From positions 5,400,001 to 5,464,000 of the forward strand of contig CM050668.1 in assembly GCA_027574665.1 (NCBI GenBank): a stretch of DNA of 64,000 nucleotides. Direction: 5' to 3'. This document shows positions 21,356-32,390 of the stretch, piece after piece. This stretch comes from Rhynochetos jubatus. Lineage: Eukaryota; Chordata; Aves; Eurypygiformes; Rhynochetidae. Numbering within the stretch: position 1 is the stretch's first letter; each line of letters starts with the position of its first letter. The translations under genes were made by a program, and so were the position numbers. A model generated the notes under the pieces. That model was not told where the DNA came from, did no database searches, and worked only from the letters and a program-made list of their open reading frames with translations.

Positions 21356-24300
21356 GTGAGCTCCTGCATGGTGTGGTGGGAGGGGGCAATTTTAGGTACC
21401 CACAATCTCCCTCCCGGCTTCAGATTCGCAGGCAGAAGATTTTCTTCATGGAGAGTCATGAGTAGGAATATCACGATGTTCCCAACGGCGTTGAGCACGC
21501 TCAGGGATGGAAGGAGCGAGTTCAGCCCTGATCGCCCATCGTGACCTGTGCGTGATGGCAAGTTCAGTGTTCAGGGCTGGCAGGAGCTGGAGCAGAGAGC
21601 TGCCAGCAACGGGATGGCGTGGGGCTGACCCCACGGCAGGCAGTGCCGCTGGGAAGGTGCTGAGGGCCAAGGGATGGGAGCTGTGGAGCTGGTCCTGCTG
21701 AGGCGATGGGTGCGCTGAGCACCCATCCCTGTCCCAGTCCCGAGTCACTACTGCCCGGCTAGGCCGGGAAGCATTTAGCTGGAACTGGAAAAAGCCATTT
21801 CTGCTCTCAGATGAGGGTCTGCACGAGCGCTGCGGCGGCGTAATTATCCCGGTGTGACTTCATCAGTGTAATTGCAGCCAGGCGGTTGGTAACACCTTCC
21901 TGCCTCAACAAAGCTCTGCCAAGACAAAGCCAGCCAAAAAGCAGGCAATTAAGGTGTAGTCAGACACCATAATTGGATTAAATCAGGTTTTACAGTTCTC
22001 ACCCCCACAGCTGGAGTTTCCCATCTCCCCCCCTTGAGCTGCCTGTGGTGTGGGACCCCACTGGCTCTCTCACTGTCCCCTGCACTGCTGGGCTCTCCCG
22101 GTTCTCTTCGTTACCGGGCACGGCTAAGTCGCTAACGAAGGGCAGTTTGTCCTCCCATTTGGTGGCTTTATTTAGCACTGTGCCCGGGGAGCGGTGGTGT
22201 TTACTTGAGCTACTTTGCCCTTTTCTTTTGGCTTTGTGAAGCTGGATCAGAGAAATGCGGAGGGCTCGCTCTCTTCTCAAAACATACCGGCGTCCTCTCG
22301 TTCCTCATTAGTGTAGACATACCAGGCGTATTTTTTCAGGTCTGCCTTGACTTTGCTGGAGGATGCTCTCAAATGAATATTTCAGAGCTTTGATTTTGAC
22401 TTAAAGGGAGATGAATGTTGAATATTTAACCATGTCCTTTTCATCCACTGCTTTTTCGGCACTGGAGCGGACTAGGTGTTAAAAATCAATACAAACCAGG
22501 ATCAAACACTCTTCATAAAAAGCCTCGCACCCCCACATTTCTGGTGCAGAGGTGATCTGAATTACCACTCCCCTGTTATCCAGCCCACAGGGCTGCTATG
22601 TCCTTTCCCATCCTCTCCTTCAGGGCTCCAACCGCTCTGCCCCCTCGGTCCCCTCTGTTTAATTCCCAGTTCCTGGCAGCATCGCAGCATCACTTTCCAG
22701 CCTGCCTGGGCCCGCCTGGGGTGGCTGGGGAGGGCAGCAGCACCCGAGCTCCCTGGCTGCCGTTGTTCATCCCAGCTGTGGGTGGCATCTCGCTCCCAGC
22801 CCCTGCTCCTGGGCGCTGTCGTAGTTACAGCCGGGCAGTTGCCTTGCTCTCATTTCTCTTGGGGATTCTAGGTCTTTCTTTGACAACCCTGTCTTGTAGC
22901 TGACTCACTGGTCTCCTAGGCCATGTCCTAGCAAGGCAAAAGGGAGTGGGTTCATCTGCTTGACTGTCCGCTCCAGGCTCACGCTGTTTCTCACGGCGGT
23001 GACATCCACCTCCAGAGCAGCAGGAATTGACCTTCAAGTCATTGCTCGCACGCTGAGCATGAAGCAAGACAGGGCTCGTCCAAGCCAGGGGTAGGAAAAG
23101 AGGCCACGGAGCCACCACGGATGTTGGTCAGCCCTTGGCTGTTGGAATGAGCGTGGAGGGGTTTAGTTTGCTTGGAAGGTGTCACCATGGGAAAGGCCTG
23201 GGCAGCCGGAGTGCCGAGCCCCAGGCGCCCTGGATGCCGGAGGAGATCCGTGCTGCCCTCGCTGCTGGCTGGCCTCGAGCATCTGCCAAGGGCTTGCAAG
23301 TTCCTGGGGCACCCACAGGAACAGCTGCAGGGACATCCACGAAGTCCAGCCACCATCTCCATCCACTGTCCCCCGACACATCATGATCATTTTGCTGTGA
23401 CCTCTGGACAAGCCAGAGCCCTCAGCGCCCCATGCTGGGACACCACATCTCTCAGAATAGGGGCGGAGCGGGGTTTTGTGCCCAAATAACACCCAAACTC
23501 TGGGAGAGGGGCCCAGCCCGGCGGAGCAGTGTGTTTCCAGGGGGAGCTTTGACTCTGCCCACGTTCCCCCCTGAGCATCCATGTCCCTGGGTGCGGAGCT
23601 GCTGGCAGGGTGCTTTCAGAGCCCTTATTTAAAGCCAGCAGACTGGGATGGGGATGCATCCTGCAAGCGTTCAGCTCCCTCCGCATGCTGCTTGTTCACA
23701 TTGGTCAGAGAGGGCTGAGAACGCAACGTGAACTAAAGCCCCAGGGCAGAAATCACCTGGTGTCTGTCTGTGTCCCCAAACTCTCACCCCCCTCGTTCCC
23801 TTGGGTGGTGGACGTGGCCTGGCCAACATAACCCCTTGAGTCAGGTTCTTTGAAGCGCTGAGGCTGGCTGGAAAACAGGTAGAAAGAAATAGGATAAACG
23901 TAGGTTCGTGACCCAAAGGAAAGCCCCAGCTATTGCCTGACGGCACACTGCATATTGCAAACCTGCTGCTGCCCTTCCTGAGCTGGCTGGGAACCAGACA
24001 CCCCATCCTGACTTTCCGACACCCCTGGATTACGCCATCCCTGGTGCTGCAGGAGATGAGCAGCACCTGGATTTACCCCCACGGCCACATGAAAGCAGTT
24101 ATGTTTAATTGGGAAGACAGTGGAGGAGTCCATCCTCTTCAGGCTTGTTCCCTCTGCTCAGCCGAGCTCCTTCCCACTTGTGGGGGGACATTCCTGCTGC
24201 GAACTCTCGTAAAGCCCTTGGCAGCATCCCCTGGGCTCCAGTTACCGGGAGGGCTCGGCTCCCGGCCGAGGCGCCATGGCCAAGCTCCTTGCTCCTCTCC

Positions 24301-27300
24301 GCTCCCTCCCGTTTTTAATGCAGCTCTCCTCCCTGAGCAGCCGATGGTGCCACCAGCACCCGGTGCAAAAGGCCACACACCCCAGATGGTGGCAGGTGAG
24401 GGGACGGGCACCTACATCTCCATCCCCCCACACCAATCCACATGCAGCTGGACCCACTGGTGCCTTATGGGCCGTGGCCGTGCGCGTGGGCTTCAGAGCA
24501 GGGCTCACCCTGCGCCCTACCAGAAGGGTTATCCTGCCTGTAGCTCTCCAGCGCTGCCTATTTCCATCCCGGAAGGTGGCTGCATCCTGCCAAGGGGCGT
24601 GCTGGTACGTACGTATAAATACAGACCTTGGAAAAACAGACTTGGTTGGGGAAAAAAGGAAAAACACAGTTAAAACGCCCATAGAGATTCCCAGTGCAGC
24701 GTCCTCCATCAGATCTCCAGCGGGTTTCCTGTGCCAGGCAGGATTGGCTTTCCTCCTTCCCATCTCACCCCCTGAGTTTTCCATGGGGAGATGGGGCATG
24801 GGGCAGGAGGGTACAGGAGGTGCCTGGGGCCCACAGCAAGTCAGCAATGGCACCCCCTGGCCATGCTGCGCCTTGGGGAGCTGCACCAACCTGGGTGGAC
24901 CAGGACTTAAAGCACAGTGCCACCACGGAGCCTCAACTTCCCCGCCTGCGAAGGGGATGGAATGATGCCTTTGGCCAGAGGGGTATTTTTTCCCCTACAA
25001 ACCTCAGGTCTGTGCAGAAAAGGGAAGGGTCTGGGGGGCTGCTGGGTCCTGCCTGTCCCCGCCGTGCCCACCCGCATCCCGGCTGCCGTCACCCTCTGAG
25101 CTGCATCCCTCCTCTGCTCCCTGCGAGGACACTGGGGAGATCTGATCCCTTTCCTTTTCCCCTGCAGGCAACACCTCCGAGCCCGGGCCCTTGCCATTCC
25201 CAGGTGAGATTCTTCTCTTAAAGTTGCTTTTCTCTAGGAAATTTTGTAGTTGAAAAATGGGGTTTTTTTTGTTGTTAAAAATGGGGTTTGGAGAATTTCA
25301 AAAAGGAAGCATATTGGGTTTGGACAAAAAGCAGCGACAAAAAGCTAAATTTCTATTACAGAACGAAAAGAGAGTTTCTTTGTTATCTTTGTTCCACTTA
25401 TCACCCTGAGAGCGGAATTTTGCCACCTCCTGCCGATTCCCTGTCCCTGTGCCATCCCTCATGCCCGAGCAGGCAATTCCCTTCATGTGGCAGGCCAGGG
25501 ATGCTTCCAGGCCTGCTGCCCATCACCAGCAGCTTGAGAGATCATCTCCACCCCACCGACTCCCACGTGGCACCAGCTCCGGACACGTTCACCGAGGCTA
25601 ATAAGAATTTGTTAATTACATCTCATCACGTGTCACCCACGTCATATGGCATCACGTGATGTCGTGTGTCTGCCTTCCTCTTCCCCACCGGGTGACTGCC
25701 CAGGCCGTTAGTAGGCAAGATGATGGGGTGATGGTTCATCTCATTTATGTATTGAGCTGTGTGGGGTCTTCACGTCTGCTGCTTCCAGCAGACGAAGAGA
25801 AGCCCGTGCCCCACCGTCCGGTGGGCAGCAGCAAGCCAGCAGCTCCTTGTGTGCTGTGGAGGGTCATCATTTCCTTTAAGGAGCAGAGATTGGGTGCGGA
25901 GAGGGCTCACGCCCTCCCCATGGCACCCACTGTTTGTCACCTCCCTGGCCCCGGGATGGGCTCGCTGCCTGTTGAGGGACCTCTCTCTGCCCATCCTTCC
26001 AGAGATACGTCTCGCCAATGGGCCCAGCCGGTGCCAGGGCCGAGTGGAGATCCTCTACAACGACTCCTGGGGCACAGTCTGCGATGACGACTGGGACATT
26101 GTGGATGCCAACGTGGTGTGCCGCCAGCTGGGCTGTGGCCACGCCATCACCCTCCCGGCCGCCATGACCTTCGGCCAAGGGAGCGGACCCATCTTCTTGG
26201 ACAACGTGGACTGCAAGGGCCGGGAGGCAGCCTTGAGCGAGTGCTGGAGCCACGGCTGGGGCATCCACAACTGCTACCACTACGAAGATGTGGCTGTCGT
26301 ATGCAACGGTAAGAGGGACGCAAGGAGAACAGCGGGGTGCCTGCGGTGCCGCAAGCCTTGGTGTCGGCAGACGCCCAAGAGTTGTATCTCAGAGCCTGTT
26401 CCTCCGAGCCTGGGTCAGCCAAACCTCTTCTGCAGCCTCCCTCCAGCCCTTCCCTCAATCCAGGCCATCTCCCAGCTCAACATGCTGGTGCTCCATAAGG
26501 TGACCAGCCTGTGTTGTGTTCCCCGTCACTCCCAGCTCAGGGACTTGGCAGCCTCTCCAGCTCGATCCCCGGGGAAAGAGCACATGCCCACCCACGCTCC
26601 TGCCTCTGAGTCAGCCGCTGCCCAACTGCTCTTTCCCCTTTCGACTCGCCTTCCTTTAAATTGCTGAGCTTTTCAGCAGGAAATGTTCCTAGAGGTGAGA
26701 AAAGCAGTGGAAAGCGTTTGAACACGGCATGTGAAAGTGGGACGGCTCCATGCCCACCCCTCTGTACCCTATGCATTCCTCCTGCGTAGCTACGTAGGGT
26801 TTGCTCATCAGCCATGAGCCAACGACCCGTAAAGGTGAGGCTGTGCAGACCCGGAGCTCGGCCAGGGCTGCAGCCGCTCGGCCAATCCCTGTGTCTTTCA
26901 GGAGCGGGGCTTGGCGAGGGGGAGCCTGGTGGGTTGGAGCAGCAGCAACCAGGGAAAGGAGGCCATGGATTGAGCAGGAGCCCTGAACTGAGGCGCTGCT
27001 GGAGAGGGGATGCAGAAGGAGTGAAGGGGGAGGTGGGTCTGAGGTGGGTCTGAGGGTGGAGGAGCCGCTTGCACCCTGAGGTGTTGCAGACTGAAGTAGA
27101 CCAGGAGATGCTCGGGGGTGGCCCTCAGAGGAGCTGCAGGAGTTTGGCCCAAGCACCAGACCCCTAGGGAAGGTGTTTCCAAGCACCAGACCCCCCCTGC
27201 ACCACCAGCCCAGCCGGGGAGCTGGGACAAGACGGGCAATATGGTAGCTTGAAACAACATTGTAAGGAAAAGAAATGCAGCTAAAACCAGCAGGAAAATC

Positions 27301-30300
27301 AAAATATTATGCTTTTTTTCTATATTTATGCCATGACTTTGAAATCCCATGACAGGTGGGAGCCTGACTCTTGACAGCTCAGGCGCAGCGGTATGATTTA
27401 GTCCAGGTCCCCCTGCCATGCCGCCCGGCACAACCTCCCACCGTGCCGGCAGCCAAGGCCCTGGCTCCATCCGCCTTCCTGCACGTACAGCCAGGTGGAT
27501 AACCCTGGGCAGAGCAGAGCAGCTGCAAGTCCCTCCTCCTTCCCCATGGGGGCTGGTTTGGTGCAAACCCTCTTGCTTTCCGTGGCGTGTGCGGGAAGGT
27601 GGGGGGCGGGCAGCCTGCAGGGCAGGGGTCACAGCTGGCTACTCGAGGGACTGTGGGGGCAGTGGTGGGTGCCACCTCTCCGCTTCCCTTTGCAGAGTTC
27701 TCGCCCACACAAGCCAGCGAAGGACCGACCAGCAGGACCCTCACAGCCCTGGTACAGGATGGGGAAAGTAAGCTGCGCGCCGTCGCTTGCAGGGGCCCAA
27801 CGTGGCTGAGGGCTGGTGGGGAGCAGCGTCCCCCACCCGTCACCCGCTGCCCCTCTGTGAAGCACTCCGACTCTACGCCTCCGAGGGCCAAACCCCCAGG
27901 GACCCCATCATCGTGCCGGTCATGGCCAAACCCTATCCCAGAGGATCACCAAGGCTCCCATCAGCCACGTTGCCCTAAAGCATCGCCCCTTCCCCACTGA
28001 TTCTTGCCTGGGGTCCGTGACGTCGCAGGCACGGACGGATCCAAACTCGGTGGCACAGCTGTGCCGTGGCGTGTGCGGTGACCTCCTGGGGAAAGCAATG
28101 TCCTTCTCACTGCGTGCTGTCCCGCTCCAGGTGATGGCAGCATCCGTCTGGTGAGCGGGACCGACACCTGCCAAGGCCGGGTGGAGATCTTCTACCGCGG
28201 GAACTGGGGCACCGTCTGTGACGACGACTGGGGCCTGAGCGATGCCAGCGTGGTGTGCAAGCAGGTGGGCTGTGGCCAAGCCCTGGATTACAAGAGCAAC
28301 GCCTATTTCGGCTACGGCACGGGGCGCATCCTCCTGGACAACGTTAACTGCGATGGCAGCGAGCCCTTTCTCTCCGCCTGCTACAGCCTCGGCTGGGGCA
28401 TCCATAACTGCGGCCACCACGAAGATGCTGGGGTCATCTGCACAGGTACCGGGGCAGAGCATCACCTTCGGGGCTGCTCCCTGGAGGGGAAAATCCAGGG
28501 ACATCCTGATCTCCAAGGAGAAATGGCCTCAGAAGATGCTGAGGTGCCCAAGGTCAGGCAGGGACCTGGGCTGTGTGCCGCAGGAGCATCCTTCCTCCTT
28601 ATCGGCTGTCATCCTGGTGCTCCAGAGCAGGCTGCGACACCATGCCGAGAGCCTGGGACAGGGCCCGAGCAGCAATTTGCAAGGAAAATGCATCTGCCAG
28701 TCTGTCATTTCCCTGCTCTGCCGGCTGGAAAACAAGCTGCCCGCGTCCGGAAGGAGCGAGCGGCTGCCAGGGGCCGGGCATGGTGCCAGGCCCAGCCTGC
28801 CTCCCCTTCCCCTCTCTCGGGGATGTATTCCTGCCACTCTCCGCTGATTACCATTTATAATGTTAATAATCCCCCTGAATTCCCTCATTACCACGGCTAA
28901 CCATGGGAGCACTCAGTGCCAGCGCGTTCCCTTTCCCGCTATTACTGAACAAAGGGGCTGATGCGGGAGAAAAGGGACAATTTTCTCAGGCTGGTCCTTC
29001 CCTCCCTAAACACTCCCATCCCCTCTGGCACCCCGCGTGGCCCCCGAGCCGATGGCATCCATCACACACTGCCCCTGCTGGGCGTGGGGATGAGGGGCAG
29101 GGGAAGAATGAAGCTTTGGAGCTGATAAAGCTCCCAGGAATGATGAGAAGAAAGGGACCCTCAGAAGAAAGGGACCCTCGGTGCTGCAGGCGGGACCTCG
29201 GCACTTGGGAGGGGGTGGAGAAACACATGGGCAGCTGGGATGGATGGATGGATGGATGGACGTGGTCCATCTCCATCCGCATCATTCTGGAGCACCCAGA
29301 CCACCCTTGGTCTGCCTCACGGGGTGAGGAAGTTCACAGCTTTGCTGCTGCTCCCCGCATGTCACCTCTGTCCCTCCATGTCTCCGCAGGGCTGGACACG
29401 TCCACCATCACATCCTTCACCACCTTGGTGGCCCTGGATTATGAAGAGACACTCACTGCCACAGCCACAGGTAGGAGGTCAGCAGCCACCCGGCTCACCC
29501 TTGTGCAGTAGCCGGGGCTGGGGGCTCGCTGCAGGGGGGACAGTGCCTTCGGTGACCTCCCGTGACCCCAGCACAGCCACCTTGCCGTGCCACCGAGGCG
29601 CAGGGTGTGCTGTTGCCCATGGCAGGATCTTGCCGTGGGGCTGCTGTGGTGCTAGAGGCCGCTGGCGCTGACCAGAGCAGGGGCAGCGGGTGCCGGAGCT
29701 TGACCCCTCCCAACACCCGTGTGCCCCCACCTTTCCCAGCAGTGACAGACGGCAGGGACCAGCCCTCCCAGGCCACCGAGGTGGCCACCACCGCTCTCCT
29801 TACCATCGAGCAGGAAAGTGAGTGTGCGGTCGCTGCTAGTCCTGCCCAGGGTCTGCATGACCCCTCAGGCTTCACGTCCCTGGGGGGTTGCCCCATATCC
29901 CTGGGCTGGCCCCACATCATGGGAGATAACCCATGCTGCCAGGGGACTTTCTGCATCCCCTGGGTTTACCTCATTCTCCCAGGGTTCACCCCACATTCCC
30001 AGGGGATCTCCACCACCCCATGGTTCACCCCTCACTCCCAGGGCTCACCCCACACCAGCAGGGAGTTGCCCCACACTCCTAGGATGTACCCCACCTCTCC
30101 AGGGTTATCCTTTGTCCCCGCAGAGTGCCGTGGGTGTTCTGACCCCAAGGCTCACCCCATATCCCCAGGGCTCACTCCATGTTCCCCAGCAGTTCGCCCC
30201 ACGTCTCCAGGGATTACCCCATGCTCACAGTACTCACCCCATACAGCTTGGAAGTCCCCCCATGCCCCCAGGGTCACTCCATGCCCCCAGGGTCTCACCC

Positions 30301-32390
30301 CACATCCCCAGGGCTCACCCTATGTCCCCAGGTCACACCCCATGCTGCCAGGGTCTCATTCCTTGCCCTCAGGGGATTGGTCCCAGGTCCCCAGGGTCTC
30401 ACCCCACACCCCCAGGATCTCATCCCACATCCACAGGGCTCAACCCATGCACCCTGGGAGCTCAACCCATGCCCCTGGAGGATCAGCAGGGGACATGGGA
30501 CCCCCCCTTGGAGGCCCAGTCACCCCCCAGCAGCATGCCTGTGCCGGGTCCCCCCACGCAGGTGGCAGCGTGCGGCTAGTGAACGGGAACGGGAGCTGCC
30601 GCGGGCGGGTGGAGGTGCAGCACCGTGGGACCTGGGGCACGGTCTGCGACGACGACTGGGACTTTCCTGACGCCCAGGTGGTGTGCCGGCAGCTGGGCTG
30701 CGGCACTGCCCTCGCCGCCACCGTCCTCGGCTCCTTTGGCTACGGCAGCGGGCCCATCCTGCTGGATAACGTGGGCTGCGGCGGCGGCGAGGCTCGCCTG
30801 GCCGACTGCTTCCACCTGGGCTGGGGGCAGCACAACTGTGGCCACCACGAAGACGCAGGGGTCATTTGCCGAGGTGAGAGCGGGAGCGAGCCTGGAGGCC
30901 ACCAGCTCCTGCCTGAGGGTCTTCTCTTGCCGGCTGGGTGGGAGAGGGGGGGTGGATGCCACAGAGCTCTCCGAGTCTCCGCTGATGCCTGGCTCAGTGG
31001 CACGGAAACACCATGAGATATCGGGTGTAGGGAGGATTTTGGCCAGGCGCCAGCTGGCCATGGGAAAAGGCATCCCCAGATTGGGGTGGTGGGTGAATGT
31101 GAGCCCCAAGAGCCTGCCCCGGGGTTCCTCTTGCCTGCAGGAGGGCAGCAGCGGTGGTCAGGTGCTGTGGTGTCTGGTGATGGCTGGAGTGCGGGTACCA
31201 CGGCTGGTGTCCGCTTGTGTGCTTTCCTGGAAGTGCAGTGGCTACACATCCCACCCCACACATGCCCCCGTCTGCCCCCAGCCACCCCAAGCTGCTGCTG
31301 GGGGACTCTGACCCAGCCCTGGGGGGTACAGGTGTCCCGAGTCGCTTTTTCCACCCCTTCCCACTGTACCAGGCGCTGACGACGCTGAAGACCATTTCCA
31401 AGAAGTCACTGCTACAACCACCACATCAGCCTTGACCCGTCCCAAGGACGGTAGGTATTGAGGTGTCACCTGGGGACGCGGTGCCAGCCCTGGAGACACT
31501 CTGCATTGGCACAGGGTGGAATCAGAGGTGGCTTGGGCAGAGGCCAGTGGCTTCAGCAGTGCCTGAAGCACTGATCTGGCCCATGGGAGGGGGAAGATCT
31601 GGTGGCACTGTTAAGCCATGGCCTCTCCTGGTGCCACCAAGGCTGGTCCAGACAGAGGAGGTGATGGACCATTAGATGATGGACCTTGTTGGGGAGATGA
31701 GGGGCTGGACCTCGGTGGGGAGAGGCGGGGATGGACCAACGGGTCTGAGCTGGGAAGAGGTTATTGACTGTTCCTTCAACCTGAACATCCACCGCCATGC
31801 CTTGGGGGTCACCCCCAGCTCAGGCGCTGGCAAGTGGTCACCCCCTGTGCTCCTGCCTGTGAAGAGGCAGTGGGTAGCAGCAAACATCTGCCCAGCCTTG
31901 GAGAGACCAGGGCTGTTCTTGCCCTCAGGCCACCGGGAAGGGACCCTTCTCCATCAGCCCTGGGGACCAGCCCAGGGGGTACCACTGTCCTGGGGTGGTG
32001 GCAGGCAGGGAGAGGGGGATGCAGTGCCACGGTGGGCATGGGCAGGGGCTGCCTGACCCCATGCCCTCCACAGGGTCCCTGCGCCTCATGAACGGCAGCC
32101 ACCGGTGTGAGGGGCGCGTGGAGATGTTCTACCTATCGCAGTGGGGGACGGTGTGCGATGACGCCTGGGACCTGCGGGACGCCAAGGTGGCATGCAGGCA
32201 GCTGGGCTGTGGGCACGCCGTGGCGGCCTGGGGGGAGGCACGCTTCGGCCAGGGCACCGGCTACATCTTCCTCGACAACCTCAAGTGCAAGGGCCACGAG
32301 CCCTCGCTGCTGCGCTGCTCCCACATCCGCTGGGACGTCCACAACTGCGACCACGCCGAGGATGCCAGTGCTGTCTGCAGCATCCTATGA
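21241..32390 (+). CDS. SSC4D: SSC4D, secreted scavenger receptor with four SRCR domains (complete, ten coding exons)
   Basis: Joined coding exons: 21241-21355, 25168-25203, 26003-26308, 27696-27767, 28131-28445, 29390-29470, 29740-29817, 30562-30873, 31373-31450, 32074-32390. The sum is 1,710 nt, giving 569 residues plus TGA, close to the roughly 575 of human SSC4D. The order is signal peptide, short linker, then four SRCR domains (about residues 51-152, 177-281, 335-438, 465-569) separated by Thr/Ser-rich linkers. Each domain has eight cysteines (group B) and the hallmark WGTVCDD..W, C.QLGCG/C.QVGCG, LDN..C and HNC motifs. Every internal junction is phase 1, so each exon is a removable module. 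The protein has no transmembrane segment or GPI signal after domain 4 and should be secreted. SRCR domains bind glycans, proteins and microbial surfaces; the ligand of SSC4D is not established. Identity rests on matches to human SSC4D ([32 protein letters not shown]) and on its position beside YWHAG and DTX2. Confidence 0.95.
21838..21986. promoter_or_regulatory. Homeodomain-motif cluster in SSC4D intron 1, possible enhancer
   Basis: TAATTATCCC (21841), GTAATTGC (21869), GCAATTAAG (21945) and ATAATTGGATTAAATC (21969, including a bicoid/OTX-type GGATTA) lie within 150 bp. The block is richer in A/T than its surroundings. Function is inferred only. Confidence 0.25.
25168..25203 (+). CDS. SSC4D: SSC4D exon: 12-codon N-terminal linker
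   Basis: A 36-nt microexon between TTTTCCCCTGCAG and a GTGAGA donor. It codes [11 protein letters not shown], which matches the human PLPFPE segment before SRCR1 and carries an N-glycosylation sequon (NTS). Phase 1 on both sides. Confidence 0.85.
26003..26308 (+). CDS. SSC4D: SSC4D exon: SRCR domain 1
   Basis: 102 codons reading [11 protein letters not shown]..., [60 protein letters not shown] and VAVVC. All eight group B cysteines are present. An NDS sequon lies just before the WGTVC motif. Acceptor CATCCTTCCAG, donor G/GTAAGA. This is the best-conserved exon against human SSC4D. Confidence 0.97.
27696..27767 (+). CDS. SSC4D: SSC4D exon: linker between SRCR1 and SRCR2
   Basis: 24 codons ([23 protein letters not shown]) flanked by a CCCTTTGCAG acceptor and a GAAA/GTAAGC donor. 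It is rich in Thr and Ser, likely an O-glycosylated spacer. Human SSC4D has a comparable FLPTQPPT... linker here. Confidence 0.88.
28131..28445 (+). CDS. SSC4D: SSC4D exon: SRCR domain 2
   Basis: 105 codons: [82 protein letters not shown]. Eight cysteines. Acceptor CCCGCTCCAG, donor ACAG/GTACCG, both phase 1. The donor's +4/+5 bases (CC) are weak compared with the other exons. Confidence 0.96.
29238..29260. repeat. Short (GGAT)n microsatellite
   Basis: Nearly six copies of GGAT in the SSC4D intron preceding linker 2a. Confidence 0.9.
29390..29470 (+). CDS. SSC4D: SSC4D exon: linker 2a between SRCR2 and SRCR3
   Basis: 27 codons ([26 protein letters not shown]) between a CTCCGCAG acceptor and a CACAG/GTAGGA donor. 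About a third Thr/Ser, consistent with a mucin-like spacer. Phase 1 at both ends. Confidence 0.85.
29740..29817 (+). CDS. SSC4D: SSC4D exon: linker 2b between SRCR2 and SRCR3
   Basis: 26 codons ([15 protein letters not shown], then [11 protein letters not shown]) ending at GAAA/GTGAGT. The acceptor is a tandem NAGNAG (TTTCCCAGCAG), so the first codon (Ala) may be spliced in or out. Frame and phase fit both forms. Confidence 0.85.
29855..30490. repeat. Degenerate 20-22-bp minisatellite inside an SSC4D intron
   Basis: About 25-30 diverged copies of a unit like CCCAGGGCTCACCCCACATC fill the intron between the second linker exon and the SRCR3 exon. Mean length near 21 bp keeps a seven-codon period in the plus-strand frame. 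Every unit offers a CCCAG that could act as a cryptic acceptor. Confidence 0.88.
30562..30873 (+). CDS. SSC4D: SSC4D exon: SRCR domain 3
   Basis: 104 codons: [81 protein letters not shown]. Eight cysteines; NGS sequon before the first. Very close to human domain 3 ([21 protein letters not shown]). Acceptor CCCCCCACGCAG, donor CGAG/GTGAGA. Confidence 0.97.
31373..31450 (+). CDS. SSC4D: SSC4D exon: linker between SRCR3 and SRCR4
   Basis: 26 codons ([21 protein letters not shown], then RPKD) with an acidic start and a [10 protein letters not shown] stretch suited to O-glycosylation. Human SSC4D also ends this linker with a basic/Pro PRPRDG motif. Acceptor CCACTGTACCAG, donor GACG/GTAGGT. Confidence 0.88.
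32074..32390 (+). CDS. SSC4D: SSC4D last coding exon: SRCR domain 4 and stop
   Basis: Codes [81 protein letters not shown], then SIL and TGA. Eight cysteines. The protein ends right after the last cysteine, as in human (VLCQPS), so no membrane anchor follows. Confidence 0.97.
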
